NCBI GenBank assembly: GCA_029215795.1
Contig: JARDYH010000001.1
Coordinates: forward strand, 353,424,154 to 353,488,153
Direction: 5' to 3'
DNA: 64,000 nucleotides
Origin: Anniella stebbinsi
Lineage: Eukaryota; Chordata; Lepidosauria; Squamata; Anniellidae
Shown: positions 14,736-26,830 of the stretch, in pieces
Numbering within the stretch: the stretch's first letter is position 1
Layout of the letters: each line of letters starts with the position of its first letter
Program-made: the position numbers and the translations under genes
Notes under the pieces: generated by a model
What the model was told of the DNA's origin: nothing
The model's input: only the letters and a program-made list of their open reading frames with translations
The model's database searches: none

Positions 14736-16693
14736 CCAAGGATGAGCTACAACCATCTGAGGCCCGCTGTACTGAATTTGCTAGGCACTTCCAGAATAAA
14801 ATCTTTGGCATCCGCCAGGACTTAGACTCCAGCGTTATAGCAGGTAAATCTACTGAGGTGTCCAGAGCACAGGCTTGTCCCGTTTTCTTGGATGAGTTTC
14901 AGTTGATACAACTCGAGGATGTTGACAAGGTGTTTGGACAGGTTCGTGCAACCACCTCTGTATTGGATCCTTGCCCCTCTTGGCTAATAAAAGCTAGCAG
15001 GGATGGAACAGCCGGCTGGGCCAGGGAAGTGATTAATGCCTCTCTACGAGAGGGAGTGGTCCCAGGCCGCTTGAAGGATTCGGTAGTGAGACCACTCCTG
15101 AAGAAATCTTCCCTAGACCCCGAAAATCTTAATAACTATAGACCTGTGGCAAATATTCCATTCCTGGGCAAGGTCCTTGAGCAAGTGGTTGCGAGCCAGC
15201 TCCAGACACACTTGGATGAGACTGATTATCTAGATCCATTTCAGTCCGGCTTCAGGCCTGGTTTTGGCAAGGAAACAGCCTTGGTCGCCCTGTATGATGA
15301 CCTATGTCGGGAGAAAGACAGGGGGAGTGTGACTCTGTTGATTCTCCTTGATCTTTCTGCGGCTTTCGATACCATCGACCATGGTATCCTTCTGGAACGA
15401 CTGGCTGAGTTGGGAGTGGGAGGCACTGCATTGCAGTGGTTCTGCTCCTACTTGGCGGGGCGGCTCCAGAAGGTGGTGCTTGGGAGACATTGCTCAGCCC
15501 CGTGGATTCTCCAGTATGGGGTTCCTCAGGGGTCAGTCTTGTCCCCCATGCTGTTCAACATCTACATGAAACCGTTGGGAGCGGTCATCCAGAGTTTTGG
15601 GGTGCGTTGTTATCAGTACGCTGATGACACACAACTCTATTTATCCTTCTCATCTTCAGCAGGTGAGGCTGTGGATGTGCTGAACCAGTGTCTGGCTGCG
15701 ACAATGGACTGGATGAGGGCTAACAAACTGAAACTCAATCCAGACAAGACTGAGATGCTGTTAGTGGGTGGTTCTGCTGACCGGATGGAGGGTGTTCAAC
15801 CTGTTCTGGATGGGGTTGCACTCCCCCTGAAGGAGCAAGTTCGTAGCTTGGGGGTTCTCCTAGAACCATCTCTGTCACTTGAGGCTCAGGTGGCCTCGGT
15901 GGCACGGAGTGCCTTCTACCAACTTCGGTTGGTGGCCCAGCTATGCTCCTTTCTGGACAGGGATAACCTGGCTTCAGTTGTCTATGCTCTGGTAATCTCT
16001 AAATTGGATTACTGCAATGCACTCTACGTGGGGCTGCCTTTGAAGGTGGTTCGGAAGCTGCAGCTTGTGCAAAATGCAGCGGCCAGAGTGATAACAGGAA
16101 CCAGAAGGTTTGAGCATATAAGACCTACTCTGTTCCACTTGCATTGGCTGCCTATATGTTTCCAAGCCCAATTCAAGGTGCTGGTTTTAACCTATAAAGC
16201 CTTACACGGCTTGGGACCACAATACCTGATGGAACGCCTCTCCCGACACGAACCTACCCGTACACTATGATCCACATCGAAGGTCCTCCTCCGGTTGCCT
16301 ACTCCAAGGGAGGCATGGAGGGTGGCAACAAGGGAAAGGGCCTTTTCAGTGGTGGCCCCCCAATTTTGGAATGATCTCCCTGACGAGGCTCGCCTGGTGC
16401 CAACTTTGTTATCTTTTCGGCACCAAGTCAAGACTTTCCTCTTCTCCCAGGCATTTAACAGCATATGATGAGGGGTTTTGTGTGTTTTTGTGTGTTTTTG
16501 TGTTGTTATTGTGCTTTGACCCAGAAGGATATTGTAATTTTAACTTGTTTTTATGCTTTATGCTTTTAAATTTTGTATATTGGTGTTTTAATTGTTCAAT
16601 GTTTTTAATTTTTGTAAACCGCCCAGAGAGCTTCGGCTATGGGGCGGTATATAAATGTAATAAAATAAATAAAATAAAATAAATAAATAAATC
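14736..16693 (+). mobile_element. L2 LINE, 5'-truncated, nearly open ORF2
   Basis: The frame is open from about 14.73 kb to a TGA at 16268-16270 and encodes a reverse transcriptase of the L2/CR1 clade. Seen in order: NYRPVANIPFLGKVLE (RT block 1), FQSGFRPG, LLDLSAAFDTIDH (block A, catalytic Asp), GVPQGSVLSPMLFNIYMKPLG (block B), QYADDTQLYLSF (catalytic YADD) and LKLNPDKTEMLLVG. The same frame stays open after the TGA to a second stop at 16466-16468, so a single nonsense change interrupts the C-terminus. The endonuclease half is missing. The 3' end carries the CCGCCCAGAGAGCTTCGGC hairpin and an (AAAT)n tail. It is a retrotransposon copy that cannot be autonomous. Confidence 0.93.
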
Positions 16694-16925
16694 AGAGATA
16701 AGTGAATATGGTGTGTAGTGTATAGCACCTCGAACTTGGGGTGCTTTATGAATTACTGTTATATTTATTATTTATAACAAGTTGAGGCATTGTCCAAAAC
16801 ATCATCATCATCTTTATCCTGCCTTACAATTTTAAAGTGACCAGGGTGAAGTTTATTATATTTTGGCAATCATAGCCACTCTTATGCTGTCTGACTTGGG
16901 TGCAAGTTCCCTTGAACTCAGTGGG
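16694..16925. other. Unassigned sequence after the L2 copy
   Basis: Nothing recognised beyond a possible family L fragment near 16,890-16,925 ('gcaagttcccttgaactcag'). Confidence 0.35.
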
Positions 16926-17134
16926 CCTGTTCAGACAATATACTAAGCCATGGTTAGGCCACTAACCCTTTTGCAGCAAGTGGTTAGTGAGCATGTTTAA
17001 ACCATGGTTATGTACCCACCATGTTTAGGAATAGTTCACACGATACGCTTAGGAATGGTTCACACGATACGCTAAGCCATACCGTTTAGCTCAAAATGCT
17101 TGCCCACCGTGGCTTAGCGTGTAATCTGAACAGG
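16926..17134. mobile_element. MITE family E (AAGCCATGG words, CCTGTTCAGAC ends)
   Basis: The termini are 'cctgttcagacaatatacta' and its counterpart 'gtgtaatctgaacagg', in inverted orientation. Inside are 'actaagccatggttaggcc', 'taaaccatggttatg' and a 23-bp imperfect tandem ('gttcacacgatacgct' twice). About 209 bp, non-coding. Confidence 0.7.
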
Positions 17135-17689
17135 ATCAGTGTGTTTATGTCTGTGTAAACATTAATTAGAATGGTTTTTTGTTGGTTTCTTCATGCTTCA
17201 GTTTTCCTGCCTTATTATTTAACTGACTGGATAATATTGTGAAATTTGTGCTTGCAGTGTACTCTGAGGACTGTGAATAAACATGTCTGCATTTAATTTA
17301 ATTTGCATCACGTCCTACCCAGATATTTCAGGGAAAGGTAATGGCCCTGATCAAGAGGACTTTGTGTCTGTATTGACATCATACTTCTCAGTATGAGGAA
17401 CTCCACAGCGTATGCAACCTTGACCACACTGTTCACAACTTGGGGATGGGAAGGGGTGACCAGAGTCCATCTCCCCACCCCTCAAATGTGTGAATAGCAC
17501 TGTCAAAAGTGACAATAATACCAACCACCTGTTTGGGGAGTGTGACACATTGCCCTGATCCAGCAAAAGGTTTCACCTTTCCTGGCATCCTTTTATTTTC
17601 AAGGAGTATGATCCACAAGGGCATCTGTACATGGAATCCATTTTGCATGGGTGAATTGTCCTTCCTGGATTGATGGAAACATTAGGCTG
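17135..17689. other. Unassigned intergenic sequence
   Basis: No gene or repeat family recognised. Confidence 0.4.
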
Positions 17690-18100
17690 AATATTCACAC
17701 AGTAGCCAACCAGCTGTTGACCAACAAAGCAGGACATGATGCAACAGCACCCTCCCACCCATGTTCCCCAGCAACTGGTGCATACAGGTTTACTGCCTCT
17801 AATTACTGGAGGTTGCACTTAGTCATCAGGGCCAGTAGCTATTGATAGCCTTCTCCTCCAGGAATTTATCCAACTCCCTTTTAAGCCATCCAAATTGGTG
17901 ACCATCACTATGTCTTGTGGTAGTGAATTTCATAATTTAACTCTGAGCTGTGTGAAGAAATCCTTTCTTCTATCTGTTCTGAATCTCCCACCAAATCAGC
18001 TTCATGGGACCCACTGGTTTCTAGTATTATGAGAGAGGAAGAAAATGTCTCACTATCTACTTTCTCCACACCATGCATGATATGGTTGGGAGTTCTCCCC
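17690..18100 (-). mobile_element. CR1 ORF2 C-terminus and 3' UTR fragment
   Basis: The plus strand reads 'aagcaggacatgatgcaaca', 'ggttgcacttagtcatcagg', 'gtggtagtgaatttcataat' and 'gtgtgaagaaatcctttctt', ending 'tctccacaccatgcatgat'. This is the complement of a CR1 ORF2 end. It is collinear with the copy at 45125-46490. Confidence 0.75.
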
Positions 18101-18636
18101 ACTCAGCTGGTACACAATAGCAGCTTAGCAAACCTCCTCATCAGCTGTCACCGCTTTGGTCACAGATATGCAGATAAACATTTACAGAGAGGGTAAATGT
18201 CCAATGCTATCAGAGAGGAGCGTGTTCCCTGTCCAACCAAAGGAACTAATACTGCTACTGTATTCAGCAGGGGTTTGGAACCTCCAGCCTATGGGCCAAA
18301 TGTGAACCATTGGGCATCTCAGTTTGGGCCTCCAGACTCTCCCCAGGTTATACCTTCTCATTGGCTCCTCTAATTATATTATTTACTCTGTCCTGGCCTG
18401 TCTCCCAACTATAACGCTTGTGGAGGAAACTTTTCACAAGTTGGGAATCTTGAACAAGAATATTTGGATGCAAATGCTTTTTCCCCCCATTGCATACTGA
18501 AGACAAGTAAGAGTCACTTCCGTAATTCTGCACACTTTGGACTCTGCCCATTGCTGGAACATGGAACCCATCACTTTTCAACCAAGGTTTTCAATTACCA
18601 CTTTTCAATACCCAACAGGAAATGGTTCCACACCCC
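18101..18636. other. Unassigned intergenic sequence
   Basis: Nothing recognised. Confidence 0.4.
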
Positions 18637-18745
18637 AGAGTTTAATGGGACTTATTCCCAGATAAGTAACAGATTTACCTGGGAATGAGTCCCTTGAACT
18701 CAATGAGTTCATGTTAGACTGTAGACATGCTAGAATTGCACTGTA
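18637..18745. mobile_element. MITE family L
   Basis: A short foldback with 'taatgggacttattcccag' facing 'ctgggaatgagtcccttgaa', and the outer end 'gacatgctagaattgcactg'. Related to 47250-47345. Confidence 0.55.
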
Positions 18746-19797
18746 ATTCATTCACCCTAGAGATTTGTGCAAAGTATTGTTCTTTTTAATCATCATTGAC
18801 TCTTCACTGTAGGCTAAAGAGTTAATCCTGATCATTTGTGCTGTGATCTCACACACAAGAGACCTTTTTTTAGGCTGGACACAGACCATAAGAGAGTTTT
18901 GGAGGGGTTGCTAGAGATGCAATGGTAGAAAAATAGAAGCATCCATCATTTTCGATAGGTACACATCAATTTCTTTGCTGTACTCTTTGCTCCGATCAAA
19001 CAGGTTTTGCAGGGTTTTTAAAAAAGTACTACAAAATGCTGCAAACCCTGTGAAGAGGGGCAATAACGGGATGAGTGTGTGCCTATTGCAAGCAACAGTG
19101 CCTCCATTATATCACCTTCAGCTCTCTGGGGAGAAAAAAAAACTTTTTTCTGTCTCCCATGTCTAATGTCACTAGTCAGAGAAAAAATTGGCCACATCAC
19201 TAAAGCACAGCCAGAACATTCATACCATGATGGAGACAACAGAGTTATCGTAAGTGCGATGCATGCTTATGATAAATGCATACATCCTGTTTCCACCTTT
19301 CTAAAGCTGAGCTTATCTGTTGTAGACAGCAAGCTAACAAAGCCAATTCCTGTCTCTGTCTCAAAGGAAATTGCACTTTATTTAATTTTTAAAATTTTTT
19401 TGCTGTGCTCATTTGTGACAGTGTAATACAGGCTGTTAATAAACAATAGACCAAGCATCTACACTTGGCCAGGGGGACCTTCGTCAAGCTGTGAATGAAA
19501 AGGATATTTTAATGTGCATGCCACACTAAGCTTTTTATGCCCATGTAATACAGCATCAAAGCCTATCACATTCACTGAATTTAAGAGGACAATTTCCCCC
19601 CTCTGCTAATCAGGGATGAGTTTACCGAGCAACAATATGACAAGATTTATAGAAAGCTCCCAAAGCTGGAGTTCTCCTGCAGTGTGATTCTTTTAAATTC
19701 AGGCTTGTGAATGTAGACACAGTTGGCCTCTCTGCTGCAAATGGTCGAACCTTTCTGCAGCATTTTGTTAATTTCATTTCTCAGTATTTATGTTCAG
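18746..19797. other. Unassigned intergenic sequence
   Basis: No repeat consensus or exon recognised. A small inverted pair 'gcagggttttt' and 'gcaaaccctg' occurs near 19.0 kb. Confidence 0.4.
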
Positions 19798-19975
19798 TTT
19801 TGTTGGATGAGCTTTAGCTGGTACAACTCGAGGATATTGACAAGGTGCTTGGACAGGTTCATGCGACCACTTCCATATTTGATCCTTGCCCCTCATGACT
19901 TATTAAAAGAGCTAGTTGTGATGATTCATGCCTCCTTGTGATAAGGAGTGGTCCCAGACCACCTGAAGGAGGCCC
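19798..19975 (+). mobile_element. L2 internal fragment
   Basis: It runs parallel to 14890-15070 of the large L2 copy ('gtacaactcgaggatattga', 'ggtcccagaccacctgaagg'), including LDPCPSWL-type sequence with decay. Confidence 0.8.
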
Positions 19976-20215
19976 CGCTTTGAGTACTGTGTCCAGTTCT
20001 GGGCACCACACTTCAAGAAGGATGCAGACAAGCTGGAGAGGGTTCAGAGGAGGGCAACAGGGATGATCAAAGTTCTAGAAACAAAGCCCTATGAGGAGAG
20101 ACTGAAAAAAACTGGGCATGTTTAGCCTAGAGAAGAGAAGACTGAGTGAAGACATGATAGCACTCTTCAAGTACTTGAAAGGTTGTCACACAGAGGAGGG
20201 CCAGGATGTCTATTT
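19976..20215 (+). mobile_element. CR1 ORF2 C-terminal fragment fused to L2
   Basis: 'tactgtgtccagttctgggc', 'gacaagctggagagggttca' and 'gaaaggttgtcacacagagg' match CR1 sequence at 38890-39120. It begins directly where the L2 piece ends, with no spacer. Confidence 0.8.
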
Positions 20216-20641
20216 CATATCTAAAACTCCAAGCTGTACCTTGATATTACTGAATTTTTGCCAAAACTTTCCCTCTACAGGACAAGATCAGTATTACAAA
20301 CAAGAAAACTCTTCCAAAGGCCTGATTAATTCTATTATTACCTATTCAATGTATTTTTATTTTATTTTATTTCATTCTTACAGCAAGGAAAGGGTGGGCA
20401 GACTGGAGTCAGATAAAGACCTCTCAACCTTATTTTATAAACTGGAAAGTCAGTTGTGTCCAAGAGAACAACACCAGCTTTCAAACCCCAATACCCCAAA
20501 CATGCTAAACCACAGAGTCACATGAACCTGTATGTATGTATTTATTTATCTGTCTAAAATTTATTATATTTAGCCTGAAGGAAGCTTAGACCATCTCCCA
20601 GGTAGGTTCCTGTCCAGGCCTTAGCTTGCTTAGCTTGACAC
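20216..20641. other. Unassigned intergenic sequence
   Basis: No family recognised. Short TTTTATTTTA and GTAT runs occur. Confidence 0.4.
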
Positions 20642-20970
20642 TGACCAGATTCATACAACACAATCCATACCCAAAATTGAACTGTGGGTTGTAGTTGAAC
20701 CATGGAATGTTGTTGAAATGTGGGTTGTTATGTTATATGAACCCAACTTCACTAACAAACCACGGTTTGTTAACCATGAACAACCTACAAAGAGAACCCA
20801 TAGTTTGTTGTTGGGTCATGAACTGTGGTTTGTTTGTGGTTTGTTAGCATGGCTGGATTCACACAATACAACAATCACAGTTTAACAACAATCCATGGTT
20901 CAATGACATCACACACTCAAGCCATACTCAATCTTGAGTGTGGATTGTTGTGTTGTGTGAACGCAGTCAA
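20642..20970. mobile_element. MITE family F (AACAAACCACGGTTTGTT words)
   Basis: Inverted ends 'gattcatacaacacaatcca' and 'tggattgttgtgttgtgtga' enclose repeated near-palindromes such as 'aacaaaccacggtttgtt' and 'tcatgaactgtggtttgttt'. An internal 'ggattcacacaatacaacaa' may mark a second abutting copy. Non-coding. Confidence 0.65.
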
Positions 20971-20994
20971 TGTGCCTTTTTAACATTCTCAGTC

Positions 20995-21000
<6 letters not shown>

Positions 21001-21038
<38 letters not shown>
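21001..21038. repeat. (AT)n microsatellite
   Basis: Nineteen uninterrupted AT units. Confidence 0.95.
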
Positions 21039-21044
<6 letters not shown>

Positions 21045-21156
21045 CCTGTATTTTTACGAGCAGCAATAAGGACAAGCTGAAATGAACAAGCTGCAGACAT
21101 ACCGTTAGATATTATTTAAATATCATCTGCTCTTAGCCCACATAGAAGTGTGAAAG

Positions 21157-21318
21157 CCGTGGAGGCTGGTGGCTCCTATGTCAGTGGGGCAGTGAATCTT
21201 TTCTGGATTTCAGTCAGAACCAGTTAGAACCCACCTTGGATAGCTCCTTTAGGGTTCTGACTGAAACCTAGAGTGGATTCACTGCTCCACTGACATAGAA
21301 GCCACGAGCCTCCACTGA
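21157..21318. mobile_element. MITE family J (GTGGAGGCTGGTGGCTC ends)
   Basis: Termini 'gtggaggctggtggctccta' and 'agaagccacgagcctccact' are inverted. The inner arms 'gatttcagtcagaaccagtt' and 'gggttctgactgaaacctag' also pair. A second copy is at 42502-42717. Confidence 0.8.
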
Positions 21319-23035
21319 GTGAAAGATTGCTGACCCTATTTGGTATTCTGAAATTCAGGTTAACACAGCAAAAATCTGCTATGCTCAAAACCACTGCATA
21401 AAAATGCAGAGTGTGTTGCACTGCATTCCTTATCTACAAAGGCGAGATTTATCCCATTGCTTCAAGTCTGATTACATTTGAGCTACAACAGTCTTAATCC
21501 TCCTCCTCCTACGAGGAGGATAATGTTTTGGTCTTGTTATCTGGTGTGGTACAATCACAGCCCCCCACATAGGCTTCACTGCCTTTGCTGCCCTATTAGC
21601 TGTGATGTGACACAGAATCAGAAATGCTGAACTGGACCCTCTTTTTATGGAGGTCAGCTGCCAAAAAACGGAGTAACAAAATATGCAAAACAGAATCAGA
21701 GAGACGCTAGAGGTCCTAGGGAGAAAAACGATGTAAAGCAAAATTTAACCTATATTTGAAATTTAAATATAATTTCTAACAAATCTTGCTTCTACATATT
21801 ATAAATGGAAACGTTGGGTACCACTTCCTGTCTGGGCCACCTGGTATGCCTCTGCCTTGTGCTGGTGCTGCAGGTGACATGTCTCCTAAATCTTCAGTGC
21901 ACACATACTATCAGAATGTATACATATGGATAATTATTAATGCAGACATGCTATAAATTATATTGTCTATTGGTCCAAAACCTTCATGTGTAAGAGCATT
22001 CAAGTGTAGAGCAATACAGGACTCTTTATACTGGCAGTCATTGGAAATAATTAAACTTGTGTACCTCCTTATAAACGATATATTCAAGCCTCTAGAGATC
22101 GGAGAACCACACAGGGAAGCGAAGCTTTATGAATGTCAACGTATTGCCTAATGAGGCAACCAGACAGAGACAGTGTGACAGGCATATATTCAAACCAAAA
22201 CAGAGCCAGCAAGTCTACTTTTTAGTTCTTGTATCAGGTACTTTACTGCATGAATGTATTAAATTACTAAAATCTACCTAAAATGATATATGACTAGTAG
22301 CCGTACTCATATATTATTTTTAACTAATGTTGTTAAATTTCAGGAATGCATTCAGAGCACTGAGGAAGACTCAATAAAACCTAGATACTGTTTCACATAT
22401 GGTGATATTGTGGAATACTATTGTAATATAGACTCTTCTTCTTCTTGCAGTTGAGCCAAGAGAGATCTTCAAGTAACACTAGCACAACATACTTCTCAAG
22501 GTCCACCTTCAGTAGTATTACTACGCCAGCAGCTTGCCTCTTGGTGAAATATCTTATTAAATCTCCCACATGCCTGTCATTACATGATTTAATTTGGCAT
22601 CAGTTTTGTTTTTTTATCCACACCCTTATAAATCCAATTTCCAATTAGACTATAGGTTGTCTTTCATAATCTAAGTAGAGATACAGAATCATACAGCTTT
22701 TCTACATGAGGCTGTTAATCACTGCATCTCCATTCCGTTTTGTTGAAGAATTGAGATCCAAGTTCTACACAAAGAGCTTTTCCTCTCCTGCTTTTCTGAT
22801 ACATAACCTCTAGGTGGTGCTGTGCTATAGCGGAATAGCTCAAATACACAAGTAGGAAACTACTTTTTCTTTCACTTTCAGAAATAATACTGCATTTCCC
22901 CACTTTTTAAAAAAAACAGGGAGGTGCTCTTAAAAAACAGAAGCGAAACTGGAGTATCACAATGTTGTCTAAAGAACCTGCAAACAACCATGAGTAAGGA
23001 ATCACAACTGCACTATAAATACCTAGTGTAGAAAA
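21319..23035. other. Unassigned intergenic sequence
   Basis: About 1.7 kb without recognisable repeats or exons. The reading frames of 60-90 aa have no family signature. Confidence 0.4.
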
Positions 23036-23300
23036 GCTTATAGAGTTGAAGAGGGTCTTGTCGGCCATTTAGTACAACCCCCTGCTCATTCAGGAAACAC
23101 AGAGCTAAAACATCCCCAATAGGTGGCTGTACACCCTCTGCTTGAAGACATCCAGCATAGGAGAGTTTATCACCACTCGAGTTAATTGGTTTCATTGTCA
23201 ACCTGCTGTTATTGTTAAAACGTTTCTCCTAACATTCAGTCAAAATCTACCATCTTGTAATTTAAGCCCGTTAGATTTAGTCCTGCCCTCAGGGACAGCA
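23036..23300 (-). mobile_element. CR1 3' fragment, decayed
   Basis: 'tagagttgaagagggtcttg', 'gtacaaccccctgctcattc' and 'cgtttctcctaacattcagt' follow the complement of the CR1 3' end, as at 52566 but more diverged. Confidence 0.6.
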
Positions 23301-24294
23301 GAGAAAACATAAACATATGACTGTTATAATTACTGTTTTATTTTATTTGATGCCGGTAGCGTGGTAGATACTGCACAAAATGCAGAACTATGAGCTTTTC
23401 TGAACCAGGAATCTCATCCTCTAAGCCCCCGAACCTGTATCATTCCACTATCTAAACTAATTACAACTTTTGGGAGAGGGGGAGTTGGATCAGGGAAATG
23501 GAATGGAGAAAGGGTTTAACATGCCTTCTCCCACCCTCTGTACCTGTTTGTGTGTGTTTTTAAAATTAGGTGAAAATTCCATTTCAGTTTGGTTGTTGTG
23601 CTTCAGTTAAGGGATTAGCCAGAAAAGAGGAACAGCTAAGCCTGGGAGTGTTTGGGGAGTGGCGCTTCACGGGAACAGGCAGGGGCCGGCTGAAGGCCAA
23701 TGCAGCTGACGGCAATTCCCAATTATCACACTTCCCATAAAAGACTGGCCAGCGCTCAGTAAAATCTCTGGAAGTAACTCTCGTGTTTGGTGCCTTGTCT
23801 TTGTCATGTGCATACCAGCTCCCTGTTCTTGCCTGGAGTTATCCTGACCCTGGACCGGACCCTGACTACTCTTCAATGCTTTCCTGAATCCAGTATGGTT
23901 CAACCCGGCTTCTGACAGATACTTCGGCTTTTGTTATATGGGCATTTCTCTCCGGTTTATCGTGTTCTACACTGGTGATTTACGACATTGGTTTTGATAA
24001 AAATGTATCAAAATTTGCAAAGTTCTCTATACGCAGGACAAAAAGAACTTGAGATTTATAAAATCTGAATGTGGGAGAAAACGAAACAGAAACTGACAGA
24101 TTGTTTTGCCTTTTTATGCCTTATTTTCAAGTAAATTGCTGCTTTTTTGTTGTTGACATTATTGTGGCAAATTCAGCAGCAGCAGTGTGGTGGTGGGGCC
24201 GCATGTGGCAAACTGGCTAAGCATAGATCTAGATATGGCTGCCCACAGCCTCAGCCTGGCCTTAGGCTACCAAGTGGGCTGTGTGACTTAAGGG
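23301..24294. other. Unassigned intergenic sequence
   Basis: Nothing recognised. Confidence 0.4.
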
Positions 24295-24843
24295 TGACTT
24301 AAGGGTGTAGAGGGACTGCCTGGGGGTGATCCCAGATTTGCTTCTGGGATCATCGCCCAGTTTCTACACAGGAGCATGACATCCCAGAAGCAAACAGGAC
24401 ATCGTGCTCATCACAGCCGCCATTTCTTTTTTGGAACACGGAGCTGGGAGCATACTTGCGCTCCATCAAAAAAGTAAGTCGGGAAAAAATACACCTGAAA
24501 TCGCAGCCCTTCTCATCCCCCCCCCCCCCCGCCATCCCATGGATGGCGAAAATGAGGCCCTCTCTCCCCTGATGGGCATGGAGCTGCATGGTGCAGCTCT
24601 GTGCTCATTTCTGGTGCCATGCTTACTCGTGAGTAAGTGAGCATCAGGCGGGACGGCAGCTCACACCTCCCACGGAAGCATTGGGTTTTCCCAGGGACTG
24701 CTGAAAGGATCGGGTTTTCCCAGGGTTTCTTTCTCCCTGGGAAACCCATCCCCCTGCCCCCGGGAGTCCCTATGCATTATTTGGGTGCACAGGGAGCACC
24801 CAGGGACAACCCCGGGAAAAATTCTCGGTGTGGAAAGGGCCAA
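24295..24843. mobile_element. MITE family G, long copy
   Basis: It begins 'aagggtgtagagggactgcc' and ends 'cggtgtggaaagggcc'. The inside has 'tcccagggtttctttctccc', a C-run and 'gggacaaccccgggaaaaat'. Members at 27983, 33686, 51294 and 59409 share ends of the GGCCCTTTCTACAC type. Non-coding and CpG-richer than its surroundings. Confidence 0.6.
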
Positions 24844-24892
24844 AGTAAGGCTTCAGCCCCAGTTTTCCAGTACGTAGATGTTACATTAGGTT

Positions 24893-25210
24893 AGGGTGAC
24901 CAGATAAAATCCAGGTCAGGGCTCATGTAACTTTAACAGTTGTAGAGAAAAGGGAATTTCAGCCAGTGTCATTTGTATGCAATTAGTTCCTGGTGAAATT
25001 CCCTCTTCATCACAACAGTTAAAGGTGCATGCACTATACTAGAGTGACCATATACAAAAGAAGGCAGGGCCCCTGCAACTTTAACAGTTGTGATGAAGAG
25101 AGAATATCATCAGGAACTAATTGCATACAAATGACACTGGCTGAAATTCCTTTTTCTCTACAACTGTTAAAGTTACATGAGCCCTGACCTGGATTTTATC
25201 TGGTCACCCT
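24893..25210 (+). mobile_element. Foldback MITE family C, copy 1
   Basis: A 318-bp element starting 'agggtgaccagataaaatcc' and ending in its reverse complement. Nearly the whole length folds on itself. The off-centre loop holds 'gagtgaccatatacaaaaga', which resembles the terminal sequence. The flanks 'acattaggtt' (24883-24892) and 'acactaggtt' (25211-25220) match at 9 of 10 bases and look like a target-site duplication. Confidence 0.85.
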
Positions 25211-26519
25211 ACACTAGGTTTTACTTATATCCACTGATTTAAGTGAAACTTACTTCCATACTACGTTAAACACACTGCTGGAGGTAAGCTTCATGTTAAT
25301 CGGTTCAATATACCCAGGCCTAAATTGCTTTAAAATGCCATATATCCGACTCATGTCTTCTTAAGATATTTGCTCACCTCCTTTTGCTACTAACACACCA
25401 GACATCTGCTGCTGAGGGGCGGGGGGTGTACATTTCGAGGGACTGGTGTAATGATGACATATGTGTCTCATTTTGAAGCTCCTGGTTCAAATCCAGGCAA
25501 ATCTGGCAGTGACTAAATGTTGTTACCATCTGACAGCTGTTAACTAGACAATATGAAATTAGTTAGTGTTTTCAGTCCACAGGGGACAGATGTTGGCAGC
25601 AGAAAAACCTGTACCAAACACCATGAGAAATTCAATTAGCAGGTTCAACCAGAAAGCTAGTGATTGCACAGACTTGGCAAACGGAGGCATATTTTCTATT
25701 CTGCTAGTGAGTGGTCCTGTTTAAGGAGACGATCCTCTTTCAAGAAAGTGTGCCTATTTTGGGAAATCTGACCATAAAAGAAAATGCATTGTGGATGGAG
25801 TTGTCTTTTATTGTTGCAAGTGTCTCTGAACAAGCTTCAATCAGCCATGCATTCACTTTCAAAATTATGTGGATATTTTGAGAAAAAAGACCTTCTGAAG
25901 CTTCAGAAAGAAAATTCTTAATAAGAGTAAGCTATTTTGTAAAAACTGAATGCATCTATCTTTCTATCTATGTGCCCATTCTGAAACTGTATGCATTTGC
26001 CATTCTTTTGTTTAAAAATCATATGTGTTTGCAATGAAACTTTATGCCTTCACATCCCCTTTTTCATTATAGAAGTTATTTATTTATGAAATGGCCCTCA
26101 AACATTTAAAAGTACCGGTGTGTAAACCCTTCAACTGAAGCAAGAGGAGTGTTCACCCACAAAGCAAAACAACAACAACAAAAACAACAACAACAACAAC
26201 AACAAAAACAGAGCTTCCTTGCCACTTGTACCTTGTTAAGGATGAAATTGTTCCATCCTTCTTGACTTGGGAACCACATTTGGCAATTTAGCTACTGTAG
26301 GTGTCACTTCAAGAGGCTGCCACAGGTGAGCCAGTGTGTGCCTCATACTCTGGTGTTGACTTCTAATACTGAAGAATAGGAAAGGCTAATGGTCGTGTCC
26401 CAGTGAGACGGAGAACATTTCAACTGATGTGGGTCAGGAGGAGTCTGCCTCAGCGATGCTGCCAACTTCACAATTGCCCAAGGCACAGTCCAAGGCAAGT
26501 GTTCTGCGGGCCACACTCT
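25211..26519. other. Unassigned intergenic sequence with (AAC)n
   Basis: No gene or repeat family was recognised except an AAC-type simple repeat at 26166-26209. Confidence 0.4.
26166..26209. repeat. (AAC)n microsatellite
   Basis: An AAC repeat with a few AAAAC interruptions. Confidence 0.85.
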
Positions 26520-26591
26520 GCTGGAAAGGGGAATGCTGGGTCTTGTAGGCCTTTTTTCTGTCTAAACATGGATAGGATTGCATCCTTAATG
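26520..26591. mobile_element. MITE family A, right half
   Basis: 'gaatgctgggtcttgtaggc' and then 'tttctgtctaaacatggata' and 'ggattgcatcctta' match the right arm of family A. Confidence 0.7.
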
Positions 26592-26715
26592 CCTAACTCT
26601 GCTCCTTGGTGTTCCTCGTCCCCAAGAGAGGGACCAGAATCTGGACCTTTGTTACCTCATCAGCTGTCTAAGGCACCCCACATATGCCTCTGTAAGCACT
26701 AGGACTGTGGAGGTA

Positions 26716-26830
26716 GTGCCCGCTCATTATTATTATTATTATTTATTACATTTGTATACCGCCCCATAGCCGAAGCTCTCTGGGCGGTTTACATAGGATT
26801 AAAAACAATTAAAAACAATAGCTTTTAGCA
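26716..26830 (-). mobile_element. L2 3' tail fragment
   Basis: A (ATT)n run is followed by 'ataccgccccatagccgaag' and 'ctctctgggcggtttacata', the complement of the L2 3' hairpin. It is 5'-truncated within about 100 bp. Confidence 0.8.

Noticed and set aside
24893..25210. CRISPR array or microRNA gene
   Set aside because: The long hairpin recurs at other sites with target-duplication-like flanks, so it is a transposon. There are no spaced identical repeats.
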